Source: Ruegeria sp. THAF33 (lineage in GTDB: Bacteria; Pseudomonadota; Alphaproteobacteria; Rhodobacterales; Rhodobacteraceae). From it: a stretch of 64,000 nucleotides of DNA. Positions 1 through 9,497 of the stretch are shown piece after piece. The DNA lies in contig NZ_CP045384.1 in NCBI RefSeq assembly GCF_009363615.1, positions 350,501 through 414,500 of the forward strand, given 5' to 3'. A program made the position numbers and the translations under genes. Each line of letters opens with the position of its first letter. Position 1 is the first letter of the stretch. The notes beneath the pieces were generated by a model. It ran no database searches. It was not told the origin of the DNA and worked only from the letters and a program-made list of their open reading frames with translations.

Positions 1-31
1 GGGTGGCGCCAAAGGCTTGAGACCGTTCCGC

Positions 32-1861
32 TCATTTGCTGTCCGTTTTTGGCGTCCGCTTGAAACCGGACTTTATGTTTCCGAATACATCCGGCTTATA
101 GCCCTGGCTGCGCATGATCAGATATTGCTGTGTGAATGTGATCGTGTTGTTCGCGATCCAGTACACGACCAGACCACTGGCGAAACCACCCAGCATGAAC
201 ATGAAGACCCAAGGCATCCAGGCAAAGATCATGGCCTGCGTCGGATCGGTTGGCGCCGGGTTCAGTTTCTGCTGCAACCACATCGAAATACCCAGCAGCA
301 GCGGCAGAATACCGATGAAGATCAGCGCCATCAGGCTTTCGGGTGCAGGTGCGGCCCAAGGCAGCAAGCCAAAGAAGTTGAAGATCGAGGTTGGGTCCGG
401 CGCGCTCAGGTCCTGGAACGGGCCGAACCATGGGGCCTGACGCAGTTCGATCGTCACGAAAATCACCTTGTACAGCGAGAAGAAGATCGGAATCTGCAAC
501 AGAATTGGCAAGCAGCCTGCGGCAGGGTTCACCTTTTCCTTTTTGTACAGCTCCATCATGCCCTGCTGCATTTTCTGGCGATCATCGCCTGCGGCTTCTT
601 TCAGGGCTTCCATTTGCGGCTGCAATTCCTTCATCTTCGCCATCGAGACGTAGGACTTGAAGGCGAGCGGGAAAAGGATGGCCTTGATGATCAGCGTCAG
701 GCCGATGATTGACCAGCCCATGTTTCCAATCAGGGCGTTGATGTTGTGCAGCAGCCAGAAGATCGGCTTGGTCAGGAAGTAGAACCAACCCCAGTCGATG
801 CTGTCGATGAACTTCTGAACACCTTCTGCCTGATACTCCCGGATGGTTTCCCACTCCTTGGCACCGGCGAACAGTCTGGTCGTGACCTCTTCCGTCGTAC
901 CGGGCGCGACTGTCAGTGTCGGCAGCACCGTTTCCGTTTGATAGATTTTGCGTCGTGAATCGTATTTGGCAGCGGCTTTGAACGCTGCACCCTCGGCCGG
1001 GATCAGGGTGGTCATCCAGTAGTGATCCGTGAACCCGATCCAGCCGCCTTCTTTGACCTGATAGACCTCGGCCTGTGCGCGTTCATTGGGGTCGATATCG
1101 AAATCGCGCACATCGCCATAGTCGATCTCATCCAGAACGCCGTCAGACATGACCATGACGCCTTCGTGAAGAATGAAGAAGTTCTTCAGGCCCGGCAGAT
1201 CACCGTCTTCGCCCATGCCGTGGCGGGCCAGAATGCCGTAGGGGGCCATGCCGACTTCGGCGTCCGTGGTGTTCTCGACCGACTGGGTGACCGAGAACAT
1301 ATAGTCTTCATCAACGGCAATGGTGCGGCGGAAGGTGAGGCCGTTTCCATTGTCCCAGGCCAGCGTGATCGGAGTGTCAACACCCAGAGTTTCGCCCTGC
1401 TCAAGCGTCCAAAGAGTGTTCGGGCCGGGAACGTCCGTGACCGACAGGCCCGCGCCGGGGGCCCAGCCATAAAGGGCATAATAGGCAGAGTCACTTCCAA
1501 CCGGGGACAGAAGTTCGACGATCGGAGAATCCTCGGCCAATGAAACCTTGTAATCCTTCAGCGACAGCTCATCAATTCGGCCACCGGCAAGCGACAGGCT
1601 GCCCGTCAGGCGGGGCGTGTCGATGCTGACGCGGGGCGCTTCGGGTTCGGCTTCGGCCTCAGTGGCGCTTGCAGTTGCTTCGCCGACCGTACCGGTATCA
1701 GCGGCGCTGGGCGTCTGAACCTCATTCCCTTCGATGCTGGCGATTTCAGCCTGTTCCGTGGTTGGTGTGGGTTCCGGCGGAGGGAACAGCACGAACCAGA
1801 CCAGGATCACGAGAAAGCTGAGCGCGGTTGCGAGGATGAGATTCTTGTTCTGATCGTCCAT
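32..1861 (-). CDS. yidC: Membrane protein insertase YidC
   Basis: Inner-membrane insertase/chaperone that inserts and folds membrane proteins, alone or with SecYEG. The 609-residue product has an N-terminal transmembrane segment (about residues 7-25), a low-complexity Ala/Glu/Thr linker, a large periplasmic beta domain, and the C-terminal five-helix insertase core beginning near DWGWFYFLTKP. The Lys-rich C-terminus is usual for the family. The open frame reaches 15 codons further upstream, but I start at MDDQNKN because the hydrophobic segment follows it directly, as in other YidC proteins. It is the last minus-strand gene of the rpmH-rnpA-yidD...yidC group. Gram-negative length and domain order are complete. 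Confidence 0.97.
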   Translation of the reverse strand: MDDQNKNLILATALSFLVILVWFVLFPPPEPTPTTEQAEIASIEGNEVQTPSAADTGTVGEATASATEAEAEPEAPRVSIDTPRLTGSLSLAGGRIDELSLKDYKVSLAEDSPIVELLSPVGSDSAYYALYGWAPGAGLSVTDVPGPNTLWTLEQGETLGVDTPITLAWDNGNGLTFRRTIAVDEDYMFSVTQSVENTTDAEVGMAPYGILARHGMGEDGDLPGLKNFFILHEGVMVMSDGVLDEIDYGDVRDFDIDPNERAQAEVYQVKEGGWIGFTDHYWMTTLIPAEGAAFKAAAKYDSRRKIYQTETVLPTLTVAPGTTEEVTTRLFAGAKEWETIREYQAEGVQKFIDSIDWGWFYFLTKPIFWLLHNINALIGNMGWSIIGLTLIIKAILFPLAFKSYVSMAKMKELQPQMEALKEAAGDDRQKMQQGMMELYKKEKVNPAAGCLPILLQIPIFFSLYKVIFVTIELRQAPWFGPFQDLSAPDPTSIFNFFGLLPWAAPAPESLMALIFIGILPLLLGISMWLQQKLNPAPTDPTQAMIFAWMPWVFMFMLGGFASGLVVYWIANNTITFTQQYLIMRSQGYKPDVFGNIKSGFKRTPKTDSK

Positions 1862-1987
1862 CTGGGACAGCCACCTTGAGCAGTGAAAGACACCCGCAGG
1901 GTTCAACAGAGTGCAGGCCCAAAGGTCAAGCGGAATCGCTCGTCATTTCGTCACGGATTGGTCTTCTGTGGCGCAGTTTCCGGTTCT

Positions 1988-3520
1988 TCAGCCGGTTTGC
2001 CGCCCGATTTTGGGCATTCCGTCGATCTTGTTGCAATGAGACGTGATCCAGCCCTTGGTTTTTTCGAAAGGCATGGGCTTGCCGATGCCAAACCCCTGAA
2101 CGTGGTCACATCCCAATTGCGCCATCAAGGCGTGTTCCCCGGGCGTTTCAACACCTTCAGCAAGCGTTTCCAGACTCAGCCGTTCTGCCATGGTCAGAAT
2201 TGCGCTGGCCAACTGCTGCTGGCTTGGGTCCTGGTCCGCCTTTGTCACGAAAGAGCGGTCGATTTTGATCCGGGACACGTTGAACCGCTTGATTGACGCG
2301 ATCGAGGCATGCCCTGTGCCGAAATCGTCCAGATCGATACAGCACCCCATCGCGGCCAAGCCCGTGACATTGCGGGTGATTACGTCATCCGGCCCTCTGG
2401 AAAACACGGTCTCCAATACTTCGACCGCCAATCTGTCCGGGGTCAGATCGCATTGATCCAATTCCCATTTCAGGCGGTCGATCAGCCCCGGGTCACGCAA
2501 TTCGTCCGACGAAAAGTTGATGCCGATGCGTGGTACGGTCAGACCGGCGCGATCCCATTCGCGCATTGCGCAAAAGGCGTGATGCCGCATCGCCTGCCCC
2601 AGCTTGCCCATCAACTCCGCCTGTTCGGCAAAGGGCAGAAAGACATTGGGACCCAGCACTCCTTTTTTCGGGTGTTCCCAGCGGGCCAGAGCCTCGAACC
2701 CGGACACGCGCCCGGTATCCGTCGAGATCTGCGGTTGAAACCATGGACGAATTTCACCGCTTTCCAGCGCCGCATCAAATTCCTTGCGCAGATTGGTTCT
2801 GACCTGAGCCCGGCGACGTGTTTCGGACGAAAAGGCACGAATCGTCGACGGCCCGTTTTGCTGTGCTTCTTGCAGCGCGTTGTTTGCAGCGTCGCACCAA
2901 TCCGTCGCGGTGCCGTCGGGGACATTGCTGCTGAGGCAGAAACCGATGGAGCAGGACATGTAAACTCCGGTTCCGTTCAGCATGATGGGGTCTTCGACCG
3001 CGGATTGCATTCGTCCCGACATCTGAATGCAGGTTTCCAGATCAAGCTGTTGCGCCGGGTGCAGAACAACCATCATCTTGTTTCCATCGATCCGGGTCGC
3101 GGAGTCACTGGCGCGGATCATGGACATGACACGAGAGCAGAATTGCAGTGCCACATGGTTTGCTGCTGCTTGGCCATGCAGATCGAGCATTTGCATATAG
3201 TCGTCCAGGATCACAGCGAAACAGGCCGACGTTTCACCGCTGCGGCGACTATCCGAGAGCACCTCTGCCAGAACAGTTTCGAACTGGTCATTCGGCAGCA
3301 GGCCACCTTGTTGCCGTTTCCTGTCTGCCGGGTTGGGGGCCATTGCCGCTATGCCGGCAATCATCATGGGCAAGCCCAGAGCCACCGCGACCAAAGCGCG
3401 TTCACCGCCAAGCCAGAACGCCCCCAGGCTTGTTGCCGGAACAAAGGCGAGAACGGCTGGGCCGTATGCCACATTTCTCAAAGCTTCAATAATACGGTCG
3501 ACGAAAGGATGATTCCGCAT
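1988..3520 (-). CDS. EAL-domain cyclic-di-GMP phosphodiesterase with degenerate GGDEF
   Basis: Predicted membrane-anchored c-di-GMP phosphodiesterase of 510 residues. Two hydrophobic segments lie in the first 60 residues. A GGDEF-like domain follows whose signature is replaced by DGNKM, so cyclase activity is unlikely. The EAL domain starts near residue 240 and keeps the catalytic set: FEALARW (about residue 274), NFSSDEL, EVLET, DLDDFGTG, the KID lysine, AEGVET and QGFGIGKPM. Phosphodiesterase activity is therefore expected from known family chemistry. It sits 61 bp downstream of ttcA and 126 bp upstream of yidC on the same strand, probably with its own control. Ligand and target process cannot be read from sequence. 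Confidence 0.9.
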   Translation of the reverse strand: MRNHPFVDRIIEALRNVAYGPAVLAFVPATSLGAFWLGGERALVAVALGLPMMIAGIAAMAPNPADRKRQQGGLLPNDQFETVLAEVLSDSRRSGETSACFAVILDDYMQMLDLHGQAAANHVALQFCSRVMSMIRASDSATRIDGNKMMVVLHPAQQLDLETCIQMSGRMQSAVEDPIMLNGTGVYMSCSIGFCLSSNVPDGTATDWCDAANNALQEAQQNGPSTIRAFSSETRRRAQVRTNLRKEFDAALESGEIRPWFQPQISTDTGRVSGFEALARWEHPKKGVLGPNVFLPFAEQAELMGKLGQAMRHHAFCAMREWDRAGLTVPRIGINFSSDELRDPGLIDRLKWELDQCDLTPDRLAVEVLETVFSRGPDDVITRNVTGLAAMGCCIDLDDFGTGHASIASIKRFNVSRIKIDRSFVTKADQDPSQQQLASAILTMAERLSLETLAEGVETPGEHALMAQLGCDHVQGFGIGKPMPFEKTKGWITSHCNKIDGMPKIGRQTG

Positions 3521-3581
3521 CGGGTCCTGACCTTGGGCATGAATGGTGTGCCGAGCCTAGGAAACCAGTCTGAGTCAGTCG

Positions 3582-4475
3582 TTAACGCAGAAGCGGTATT
3601 TCTTCCAAATTTTCCGCTTTTTCGTCAGAGTTTACGGAAAGATTAACAAAATCAAAGAGTTTTGCATCCAAAAGGTGCGACGGGCGCGCATTTGTTAACG
3701 CGCGGAACATAACCTGCCGCCGGCCCGGACTGTTCTTTTCCCATTGATCGAGAATCTGTTTGACCTGCTGCCGTTGCAACCCGTCCTGACTGCCGCACAA
3801 ATCGCAGGGGATGATCGGATATTGCATGGCCTTGGCAAATTTCTCGCAGTCGGCTTCGGCGACGTGGGCAAGCGGGCGGAAGACAAAAAGATCTCCCTCT
3901 TCATTCACCAGTTTCGGTGGCATGGTGGCCAGACGGCCTCCGTGGAAGAGGTTCATGAAAAACGTTTCGAGAATATCGTCGCGGTGGTGGCCCAGCACGA
4001 CGGCGGAACAGCCTTCTTCCCGGGCAATGCGATACAGGTTGCCGCGGCGAAGTCGCGAGCACAGGGCGCAATATGTTCGGCCCTGCGGGACCTTGTCCAT
4101 CACAACAGAGTACGTGTCCTGGTACTCGATCCTGTGTGGCACACCCATGCGGTCCAGAAACTCTGGCAGGACCGTTGCCGGAAATCCGGGTTGTCCCTGA
4201 TCCAGATTGCAAGCCAGAAGATCGACGGGCAGCAATCCGCGCCATTTGAGTTCGTAGAGGACGGCCAGCAGCGTATAACTGTCCTTGCCGCCCGACAGGC
4301 AGACAAGCCAACGCGGCGGTGTGCCGGTCTTGTCATGGGCGGAGGGGTCCACCATCCCGTATTGCTCGATCGCTTCGCGGGTCTGGCGCACGATGCGTTT
4401 GCGCAGTTTCTTGAACTCGGTGGTCGAGGGCGCGCCAGCAAAGAGCGGGTGGATATCGTCTGCATCATCAAACAT
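3582..4475 (-). CDS. ttcA: tRNA 2-thiocytidine(32) synthetase TtcA
   Basis: PP-loop ATPase that thiolates cytidine 32 of certain tRNAs using a [4Fe-4S] cluster. The 297-residue protein has the ATP pyrophosphatase loop SGGKDS (residues 61-66) and the two cysteine pairs of the family, CALC (136/139) and CDLC (224/227), which hold the cluster. Length is normal. It lies 43 bp after the acyl-CoA dehydrogenase stop on the same strand. No unusual feature is seen; the C-terminal 20 residues are acidic and poorly conserved in such proteins. Confidence 0.95.
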   Translation of the reverse strand: MFDDADDIHPLFAGAPSTTEFKKLRKRIVRQTREAIEQYGMVDPSAHDKTGTPPRWLVCLSGGKDSYTLLAVLYELKWRGLLPVDLLACNLDQGQPGFPATVLPEFLDRMGVPHRIEYQDTYSVVMDKVPQGRTYCALCSRLRRGNLYRIAREEGCSAVVLGHHRDDILETFFMNLFHGGRLATMPPKLVNEEGDLFVFRPLAHVAEADCEKFAKAMQYPIIPCDLCGSQDGLQRQQVKQILDQWEKNSPGRRQVMFRALTNARPSHLLDAKLFDFVNLSVNSDEKAENLEEIPLLR

Positions 4476-4518
4476 GCGCTGCCCCTACAGCAGATGGCGC
4501 AACCGGGCAAGTGGCGGG

Positions 4519-6135
4519 TCAGCCAAGCCGCGCCAGCAGGGCGCCGGTATCCAACCCGGCTACTGCTCCGGGAATGCGGCCGCTATCGCCTGAAAGACGT
4601 GTGGCAACAAAGCCGTCAGCCACAGCGCCGGGCGCATGGCGCAGCAATTGCGAGGCCGTCAGCAGCAGTGCCGTACGTTCAGCGTACCAGCGCGCTTCGG
4701 CCTCGGGCGGCGGACCGGGCCAGCGGCTGCGATGCGCGGTCAGAGCTGCGTCATAACTTCTGTCCGTGCCTCTCACCGCATCCAACTCGGCCCCCAGAAC
4801 CTCGGCGGCCAGCGGCTCACGCGTCAGGGTGCGCAGGATATCGAGGCAGATCACATTGCCTGACCCCTCCCAGATGCTGTTCAGGGGCGCTTCACGGTAG
4901 ATCAGGGGCAAGGGCGTGTCTTCGACGTACCCCATGCCGCCCAGCACTTCCATCGCTTCGACGACGACGACCGGGCAGCGCTTGTTGTTCAGGAACTTGG
5001 CCAATGCGACGCCGATCCGGGCAAAGGCCTTGTCTTCGGGTGTCTGGCCGTCAAATGCCTGCGCCACACGCATTCCCAGAGTCACTGCGCCTTCCCAGTC
5101 CAGAACAAGGTCGGACAGGACCGCTTGCATCAGCGGTTGATCAATCAATCGGCGCTGAAATGCGCTGCGGTGTTCCACCCAATGATGCGCTGCGCTGAGC
5201 GCGGCACGCATCAGCCCGGCCGGTGCCATGGCTGTATCAAGCCGCGTGTGGTGCACCATTTCCAGTATGGTGCGTATGCCCGCGCCTTCTTCGCCCAACT
5301 GATAGGCCAGCGCGTCATGATACTCGATTTCCGAGGATGCGTTGGATTTGTTGCCCAGCTTGTCCTTCAGACGCATCAGTTGGATCGCATTGCGTTCGCC
5401 CTCGAGCCAGCGGGGCGCCAGAAAACAGGTCAACCCGCCGGGCGCCTGCGCCAGTGTCAGGAACCCATCCGACATTGGCGCGGAACAGAACCACTTGTGC
5501 CCGCGCAAGCGCCAGTGATCCCCGTCGCGTGCCGCAATGGTCGTATTGGCGCGTATGTCCGAACCGCCCTGTTTCTCGGTCATCGCCATCCCTAGCGTCG
5601 CGCTGGTCTTTTGACCGATCGGTTCCTTCGAAGGATCATAGTGGCGGGCCATGAGTTTTGGCTGCCAGAGCGAGGCAATGTGTTCATTGGCGGCCAGTGC
5701 AGGGATTGCTGCATAGGTCATGGTCATCGGGCAGCAATGCCCGGGTTCGACCTGTCCGGCCAAATAGACCATCGCCGCATGGGTCGCGTGCCCTCCGGGC
5801 TGTCTATCCCAGGCCAGTGCGGCATAGCCCGCCGATTGGCTGATCTGCATCATCTGATGATAGGCCGGGTGAAAGCGCACCTCGTCCAGGCGTCTGCCGC
5901 CGGGATCGAACAGCCGCAGCTCTGGCGGATGCCGGTTGGCTTCCCGACCCAGTTCCCGCGTTTCTTCGGTTCCGAGTGTTTTGCCATATGCCGCCAGTTC
6001 CAAGGCGCGCGCGCCCGCTGTCTTTGCTGCGTCTTGCAGGACCGGATCGGACAGCCAAAGATCGATGCCGCCGCGCGCGGGCGGTTGGTTCAGGACATCG
6101 TGGGTTGGCAGGGTATCGCGCGCTGGGGATTTCAT
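4519..6135 (-). CDS. AidB-type acyl-CoA dehydrogenase
   Basis: FAD-dependent acyl-CoA dehydrogenase fold, 538 residues, the size and layout of the AidB/isovaleryl-CoA-dehydrogenase-like subgroup rather than the ~390-residue classic enzymes. Visible family segments are AMTEKQGGSD (FAD contact), GHKWFCSAP, LEMVHHTRLD and EVLGGMGYVED with SIWEGSGNV, where acyl-CoA dehydrogenases carry flavin and substrate contacts. E. coli AidB is linked to alkylation stress, but true substrates of this group are often unknown, so I leave the symbol blank. It lies between yidD (67 bp) and ttcA (43 bp), same strand. Confidence 0.88.
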   Translation of the reverse strand: MKSPARDTLPTHDVLNQPPARGGIDLWLSDPVLQDAAKTAGARALELAAYGKTLGTEETRELGREANRHPPELRLFDPGGRRLDEVRFHPAYHQMMQISQSAGYAALAWDRQPGGHATHAAMVYLAGQVEPGHCCPMTMTYAAIPALAANEHIASLWQPKLMARHYDPSKEPIGQKTSATLGMAMTEKQGGSDIRANTTIAARDGDHWRLRGHKWFCSAPMSDGFLTLAQAPGGLTCFLAPRWLEGERNAIQLMRLKDKLGNKSNASSEIEYHDALAYQLGEEGAGIRTILEMVHHTRLDTAMAPAGLMRAALSAAHHWVEHRSAFQRRLIDQPLMQAVLSDLVLDWEGAVTLGMRVAQAFDGQTPEDKAFARIGVALAKFLNNKRCPVVVVEAMEVLGGMGYVEDTPLPLIYREAPLNSIWEGSGNVICLDILRTLTREPLAAEVLGAELDAVRGTDRSYDAALTAHRSRWPGPPPEAEARWYAERTALLLTASQLLRHAPGAVADGFVATRLSGDSGRIPGAVAGLDTGALLARLG

Positions 6136-6202
6136 CGGGACCTCGGGTTGGACTGGTCCAACTGTTCAGGCGCGGCACTTGCCGGTCAAGTCTGACGAGG
6201 GG

Positions 6203-6448
6203 TCAGGACGAAGGGTCGTTATGCTTGTCGTCAGGTACCGGATCGTATCCGTCGCCGCCCCAAGGGTGGCAACGGCAGATCCGATGAGCGGCCAGGTAGG
6301 ATCCTTTGACCGCCCCGTGTTTCTCCAGCGCCTCAAGCGCATAGGCGGAACAGGTGGGTTGGTAGCGACAGTTGAAACCGACCCATGGGCTGAAGATCAG
6401 CCGATACGCCCGAACAGGCAGGGCGACGATATGGGACAGGAAGGTCAT
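6203..6448 (-). CDS. yidD: Membrane protein insertion efficiency factor YidD
   Basis: Small (81 residues) membrane-associated protein that assists YidC-dependent insertion. The family pattern is clear: [12 protein letters not shown], then [19 protein letters not shown] with the conserved cysteines, and [14 protein letters not shown] at the end. Its start overlaps the rnpA stop by four bases (ATGA), so translation is probably coupled. Order rpmH-rnpA-yidD is the conserved bacterial arrangement. Confidence 0.96.
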   Translation of the reverse strand: MTFLSHIVALPVRAYRLIFSPWVGFNCRYQPTCSAYALEALEKHGAVKGSYLAAHRICRCHPWGGDGYDPVPDDKHNDPSS

Positions 6449-6876
6449 TCTTCGGCCGCATGCACCTTGCGGAGCGCATAGCGCAGGTCGTCCAACAATG
6501 CGTCATAGGGGCGGTTGGCGGTAACTTCGGCACGGCCGATCAGAACGTAATCCCACCCGTCGCGGCCGGCTTCGGGCAACACGGCCCGTGCGGCTTCGCG
6601 CAGACGGCGCTTGGCGCGGTTGCGGGCCACGGCATTGCCCACTTTTTTCGAGCAAGTGAAGCCCACGCGAATCCCGACGCCCTCGCCGGGCGCGCGCTTG
6701 CGGGCCTGAACCATCATCGAAGACGTGCCTTGTCGGCGGGCACGCGCCGCTTTCAGAAAGTCGGACCGCTTCTTGAGAACGGTCAGGGGTGCAGATGCAC
6801 AAACGGACGCCGCCGGGGGCTTGTTCCCGGGGTGGTTCCTACCAACCTCAGGGGCCTCCGGCGGCGTCATGTTCAT
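6445..6876 (-). CDS. rnpA: Ribonuclease P protein component
   Basis: Protein subunit of RNase P, which with the M1-type RNA matures the 5' ends of tRNAs. The 143-residue product has a basic body with the diagnostic RNR motif ([18 protein letters not shown]) and the family start LKKRSDF near residue 35. The first ~30 residues are a proline/alanine-rich extension not needed by the fold; a start nearer LTVLKKR cannot be excluded. It follows rpmH by 19 bp and overlaps yidD by four bases. Confidence 0.95.
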   Translation of the reverse strand: MNMTPPEAPEVGRNHPGNKPPAASVCASAPLTVLKKRSDFLKAARARRQGTSSMMVQARKRAPGEGVGIRVGFTCSKKVGNAVARNRAKRRLREAARAVLPEAGRDGWDYVLIGRAEVTANRPYDALLDDLRYALRKVHAAEE

Positions 6877-6895
6877 AACCTGATCGGTGAGCGGT

Positions 6896-7030
6896 TTACG
6901 CGCTCAGCGATTTGCGGCCGCGTGCGCGGCGTGCATTCAGGATCTTGCGGCCGGCCTTAGTGGCCATGCGCGCGCGGAAACCGTGGCGGCGTTTGCGAAC
7001 CAGGTTCGAAGGCTGATAGGTGCGTTTCAT
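6896..7030 (-). CDS. rpmH: 50S ribosomal protein L34
   Basis: Read directly from the minus strand: a 44-residue, strongly basic protein beginning [18 protein letters not shown] and ending GRKSLSA, which is ribosomal protein L34 at its normal length. It heads the rpmH-rnpA-yidD operon. The upstream 295 bp are shared with the divergent membrane-protein gene and contain a reasonable sigma-70 promoter. Confidence 0.98.
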
Positions 7031-7098
7031 CGCTCCGTCTCCAATCTATGCGGTCGGGTGCGGCGCGGATTCGCCTGCCCGTGGTGTTCGAAGCCCGT

Positions 7099-7127
7099 CC
7101 TCTACTGCCAAGCGGGGGGTAAGTCAA
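7099..7127 (-). promoter_or_regulatory. Putative sigma-70 promoter of rpmH operon
   Basis: On the minus strand TTGACT (7122-7127) is followed after exactly 17 bp by TAGAGG (7099-7104). The expected start point leaves a leader of about 60 nt before rpmH. The -35 is close to consensus and the -10 is weak, as is common in alphaproteobacteria. Inference from sequence only. Confidence 0.45.
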
Positions 7128-7325
7128 ACCCCAACGGCCAGGTTTTCGCAGCTTTTGCAACAATTCTGTAACCGGCAACGGCAAAAGGTTTCAAAATACC
7201 CGTTTATCGCCGAAATCCCTCACATTCGGTGCCACACAGATCAAGGCCCCGTGATCCCCCTGTTGCCGGCCCGTCAGTCAGCGCATCTTGGGCATAAGAT
7301 GAAGCACAAAGAACCGGAAAATCTG

Positions 7326-8057
7326 ATGTCCGACACAAGCCAGGCGCCGCGCAATGGTTTCGCGCGCCACATTCCGTTGCTTGTAATCCTGAGCGTTGCC
7401 GTTGTCGGCTTTTTCACACTTGGGGATTACCTGACTTTCGAGACCTTGCGGGACAATCGCGAGGCGCTTCTGGCGTGGCGGGACGGTCACTATTGGATCA
7501 TGGCAGCCGCTTTTGTCGCCATTTACATCGTCATTGTGGCCTTTTCACTTCCCGGTGCCGCGGTGGCTTCGATGACGGGCGGTTTTCTTTTCGGTCTTTT
7601 TGCGGGAACCGTTTTCAATGTCGTGTCCGCCACCATCGGTGCGTCGGCGATCTTTCTGGCGGCGCGCTGGGGCTTGGGCGAAGCCCTGACGTCGCGCTTG
7701 GAATCATCAGAAGGCACGGTCAGGAAACTGAAGGACGGTCTGCGGGAAAACGAAATCTCGGTGTTGTTTCTGCTGCGTCTGGTGCCGGTGGTGCCGTTCT
7801 TTGTTGCCAATCTCGTGCCGGCTTTGGTCGGTGTGAAGTTCCGCAATTTTCTTTTGACGACCGCGCTGGGCATCATTCCCGGAGGTATCGTGTACACGTG
7901 GATCGGGGTCGGTCTGGGCGGTGTATTCGACCGTGGGGAAACGCCTGATGTTTCGTTGCTGTGGGAACCGTTCGTGATCGGGCCGATTATCGGGTTGTGT
8001 ATATTGGCCGCCTTGCCCATCGTTTTCAAAGCACTGCGCGCGAAAAGAGGCACCTGA
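7326..8057 (+). CDS. TVP38/TMEM64 (DedA-like) family membrane protein
   Basis: Integral membrane protein of 243 residues with five or six hydrophobic segments and the SNARE-associated/DedA signature region: FSLPGAAVASMTGGFLFG, the long helix FLAARWGLG, and FLLRLVPVVPFFVANLVPALVG. Proteins of this family act in lipid scrambling or envelope homeostasis; the substrate here is unknown. I start at 7326 (MSDTSQ); an ATG at 7299 is also open and neither has a strong ribosome site. It ends three bases before the following flavin oxidoreductase, a gene pair seen in many proteobacteria. Confidence 0.88.
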   Translation: MSDTSQAPRNGFARHIPLLVILSVAVVGFFTLGDYLTFETLRDNREALLAWRDGHYWIMAAAFVAIYIVIVAFSLPGAAVASMTGGFLFGLFAGTVFNVVSATIGASAIFLAARWGLGEALTSRLESSEGTVRKLKDGLRENEISVLFLLRLVPVVPFFVANLVPALVGVKFRNFLLTTALGIIPGGIVYTWIGVGLGGVFDRGETPDVSLLWEPFVIGPIIGLCILAALPIVFKALRAKRGT

Positions 8058-8060
8058 ACC

Positions 8061-9479
8061 ATGAAAGAGTTGAAAACCGATCTCCTGGTCATTGGCGCCG
8101 GGTCCGGAGGATTGTCCGTCGCCGCGGGTGCCAGCCAGATGGGTGCGGATGTTGTCCTGCTGGAAGGGCACAAGATGGGTGGGGATTGCCTGAATTTCGG
8201 CTGTGTCCCGTCGAAGGCGCTGATCGCAAGTGGCAAAGCGGCCCACGCTCAGGCGCATTCCGTTCGTTTTGGCGTCGCTGATACAATCCCTCAGGTCGAC
8301 TACGCCGCAGTAAAGGATCATGTTCATGATGTGATCGCGCAGATCGAACCGATGGACAGTCAGCAGCGGTTCGAAGCCTTCGGCGTGAAGGTCATCCGCG
8401 AATACGGCACGTTCATATCCCCTGAAAAGGTGCAGGCCGGGGATCATGTCATCTGTGCACGTCGCATCGTCATCGCGACCGGTTCATCACCGCTGGTGCC
8501 GCCGATTCCGGGGTTGGACACGGTGCCCTATTATACGAACGAAACCATCTTTGACTTGAGAGAGCGGCCAGATCACCTGCTGATCATCGGGGGCGGACCG
8601 ATCGGGATGGAGATGGCGCAGGCCCATATACGCCTCGGCAGCAAGGTGACGGTCGTCGAAGGGCTCAAAGCCTTGGGCAAAGACGATCCCGAGGCTGCCT
8701 CCGTGGTGCTGGATACCCTGCGCAGTGAAGGCGTGGACATCCGGGAAAACGCCATGATCGCGCAGGTGCGCGGAACAGAGGGCGCTGTGGAGGTCGTTGC
8801 CGAAAACGGTGAAACTCACCGGGGCTCTCATCTTTTGATCGCCGTCGGTCGCAAAGCCAATATCGAGCGTCTGAATCTGGAGGCAGCCGGAATTGAACGC
8901 ACGAGAACCGGCATCATGACGGATGACGCGCTGCGCACGACCAATCGCCGCGTCTATGCGATCGGAGATGTGGCCGGTGGCCTGCAATTCACCCATGTTG
9001 CAGGGTATCATGCAGGTGTCATCATTCGTTCGGCCCTGTTCGGTCTGCCGTCCAGGGCGAAAACGGAACATATTCCTTGGGCCACCTATACGGACCCGGA
9101 GCTGGCCCAGATCGGACTGACCGAAGCTCAGGCCCGCGAGGCGCATGGAGAAAAGCTCGAAATCGCCCGTTTTGACTATCACCACAATGACCGGGCGATT
9201 GCCGAGCGCAAAACCAAAGGCTTCGTCAAGGTCATGGTCGTGAAAGGCCGACCCGTCGGCGCCACAATCGTCGGGCATCAGGCGGGTGAGTTGATCAACT
9301 TGTGGTCGTTGGCTTTGGCCAATAACCTGAAGATGGGGCAGATCGCCGCCATGGTTTCACCCTATCCGACGATCGGAGAGCTTAACAAACGGGTGGCGGG
9401 AGCCTATTTCTCGCCAAGGCTGTTTGAGAATCAGACAGTTAAACGAGTGGTCAGGTTCGTCCAGCGCTGGATTACCTAA
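8061..9479 (+). CDS. Pyridine nucleotide-disulfide oxidoreductase (mercuric-reductase/Lpd-like)
   Basis: FAD/NAD(P)-dependent class I disulfide oxidoreductase, 472 residues. N-terminal FAD site GAGSGG, redox-active disulfide GGDCLNFGC (Cys43 and Cys48), second nucleotide site GGGPIGMEMA, and the FAD-binding YAIGDVAG. At the dimer interface the usual His-Glu pair of lipoamide dehydrogenases (HPT..E) reads SPYPTIGE, so the base histidine is a tyrosine, as in many MerA-like paralogues. It lacks the N-terminal metal domain of MerA. True substrate unknown; probable operon with the TVP38-type gene just upstream. Confidence 0.88.
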   Translation: MKELKTDLLVIGAGSGGLSVAAGASQMGADVVLLEGHKMGGDCLNFGCVPSKALIASGKAAHAQAHSVRFGVADTIPQVDYAAVKDHVHDVIAQIEPMDSQQRFEAFGVKVIREYGTFISPEKVQAGDHVICARRIVIATGSSPLVPPIPGLDTVPYYTNETIFDLRERPDHLLIIGGGPIGMEMAQAHIRLGSKVTVVEGLKALGKDDPEAASVVLDTLRSEGVDIRENAMIAQVRGTEGAVEVVAENGETHRGSHLLIAVGRKANIERLNLEAAGIERTRTGIMTDDALRTTNRRVYAIGDVAGGLQFTHVAGYHAGVIIRSALFGLPSRAKTEHIPWATYTDPELAQIGLTEAQAREAHGEKLEIARFDYHHNDRAIAERKTKGFVKVMVVKGRPVGATIVGHQAGELINLWSLALANNLKMGQIAAMVSPYPTIGELNKRVAGAYFSPRLFENQTVKRVVRFVQRWIT

Positions 9480-9497
9480 CCTGAGGAGGGGCGCAAA

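Noticed and set aside
2309..3646. 445-codon plus-strand open frame opposite the EAL gene
   Set aside because: Shadow of a high-GC gene; no family pattern, and the minus-strand protein has full catalytic motifs.
3744..5198. 484-codon plus-strand open frame opposite ttcA and the dehydrogenase
   Set aside because: Runs across two clear minus-strand genes; composition is that of an antisense frame.
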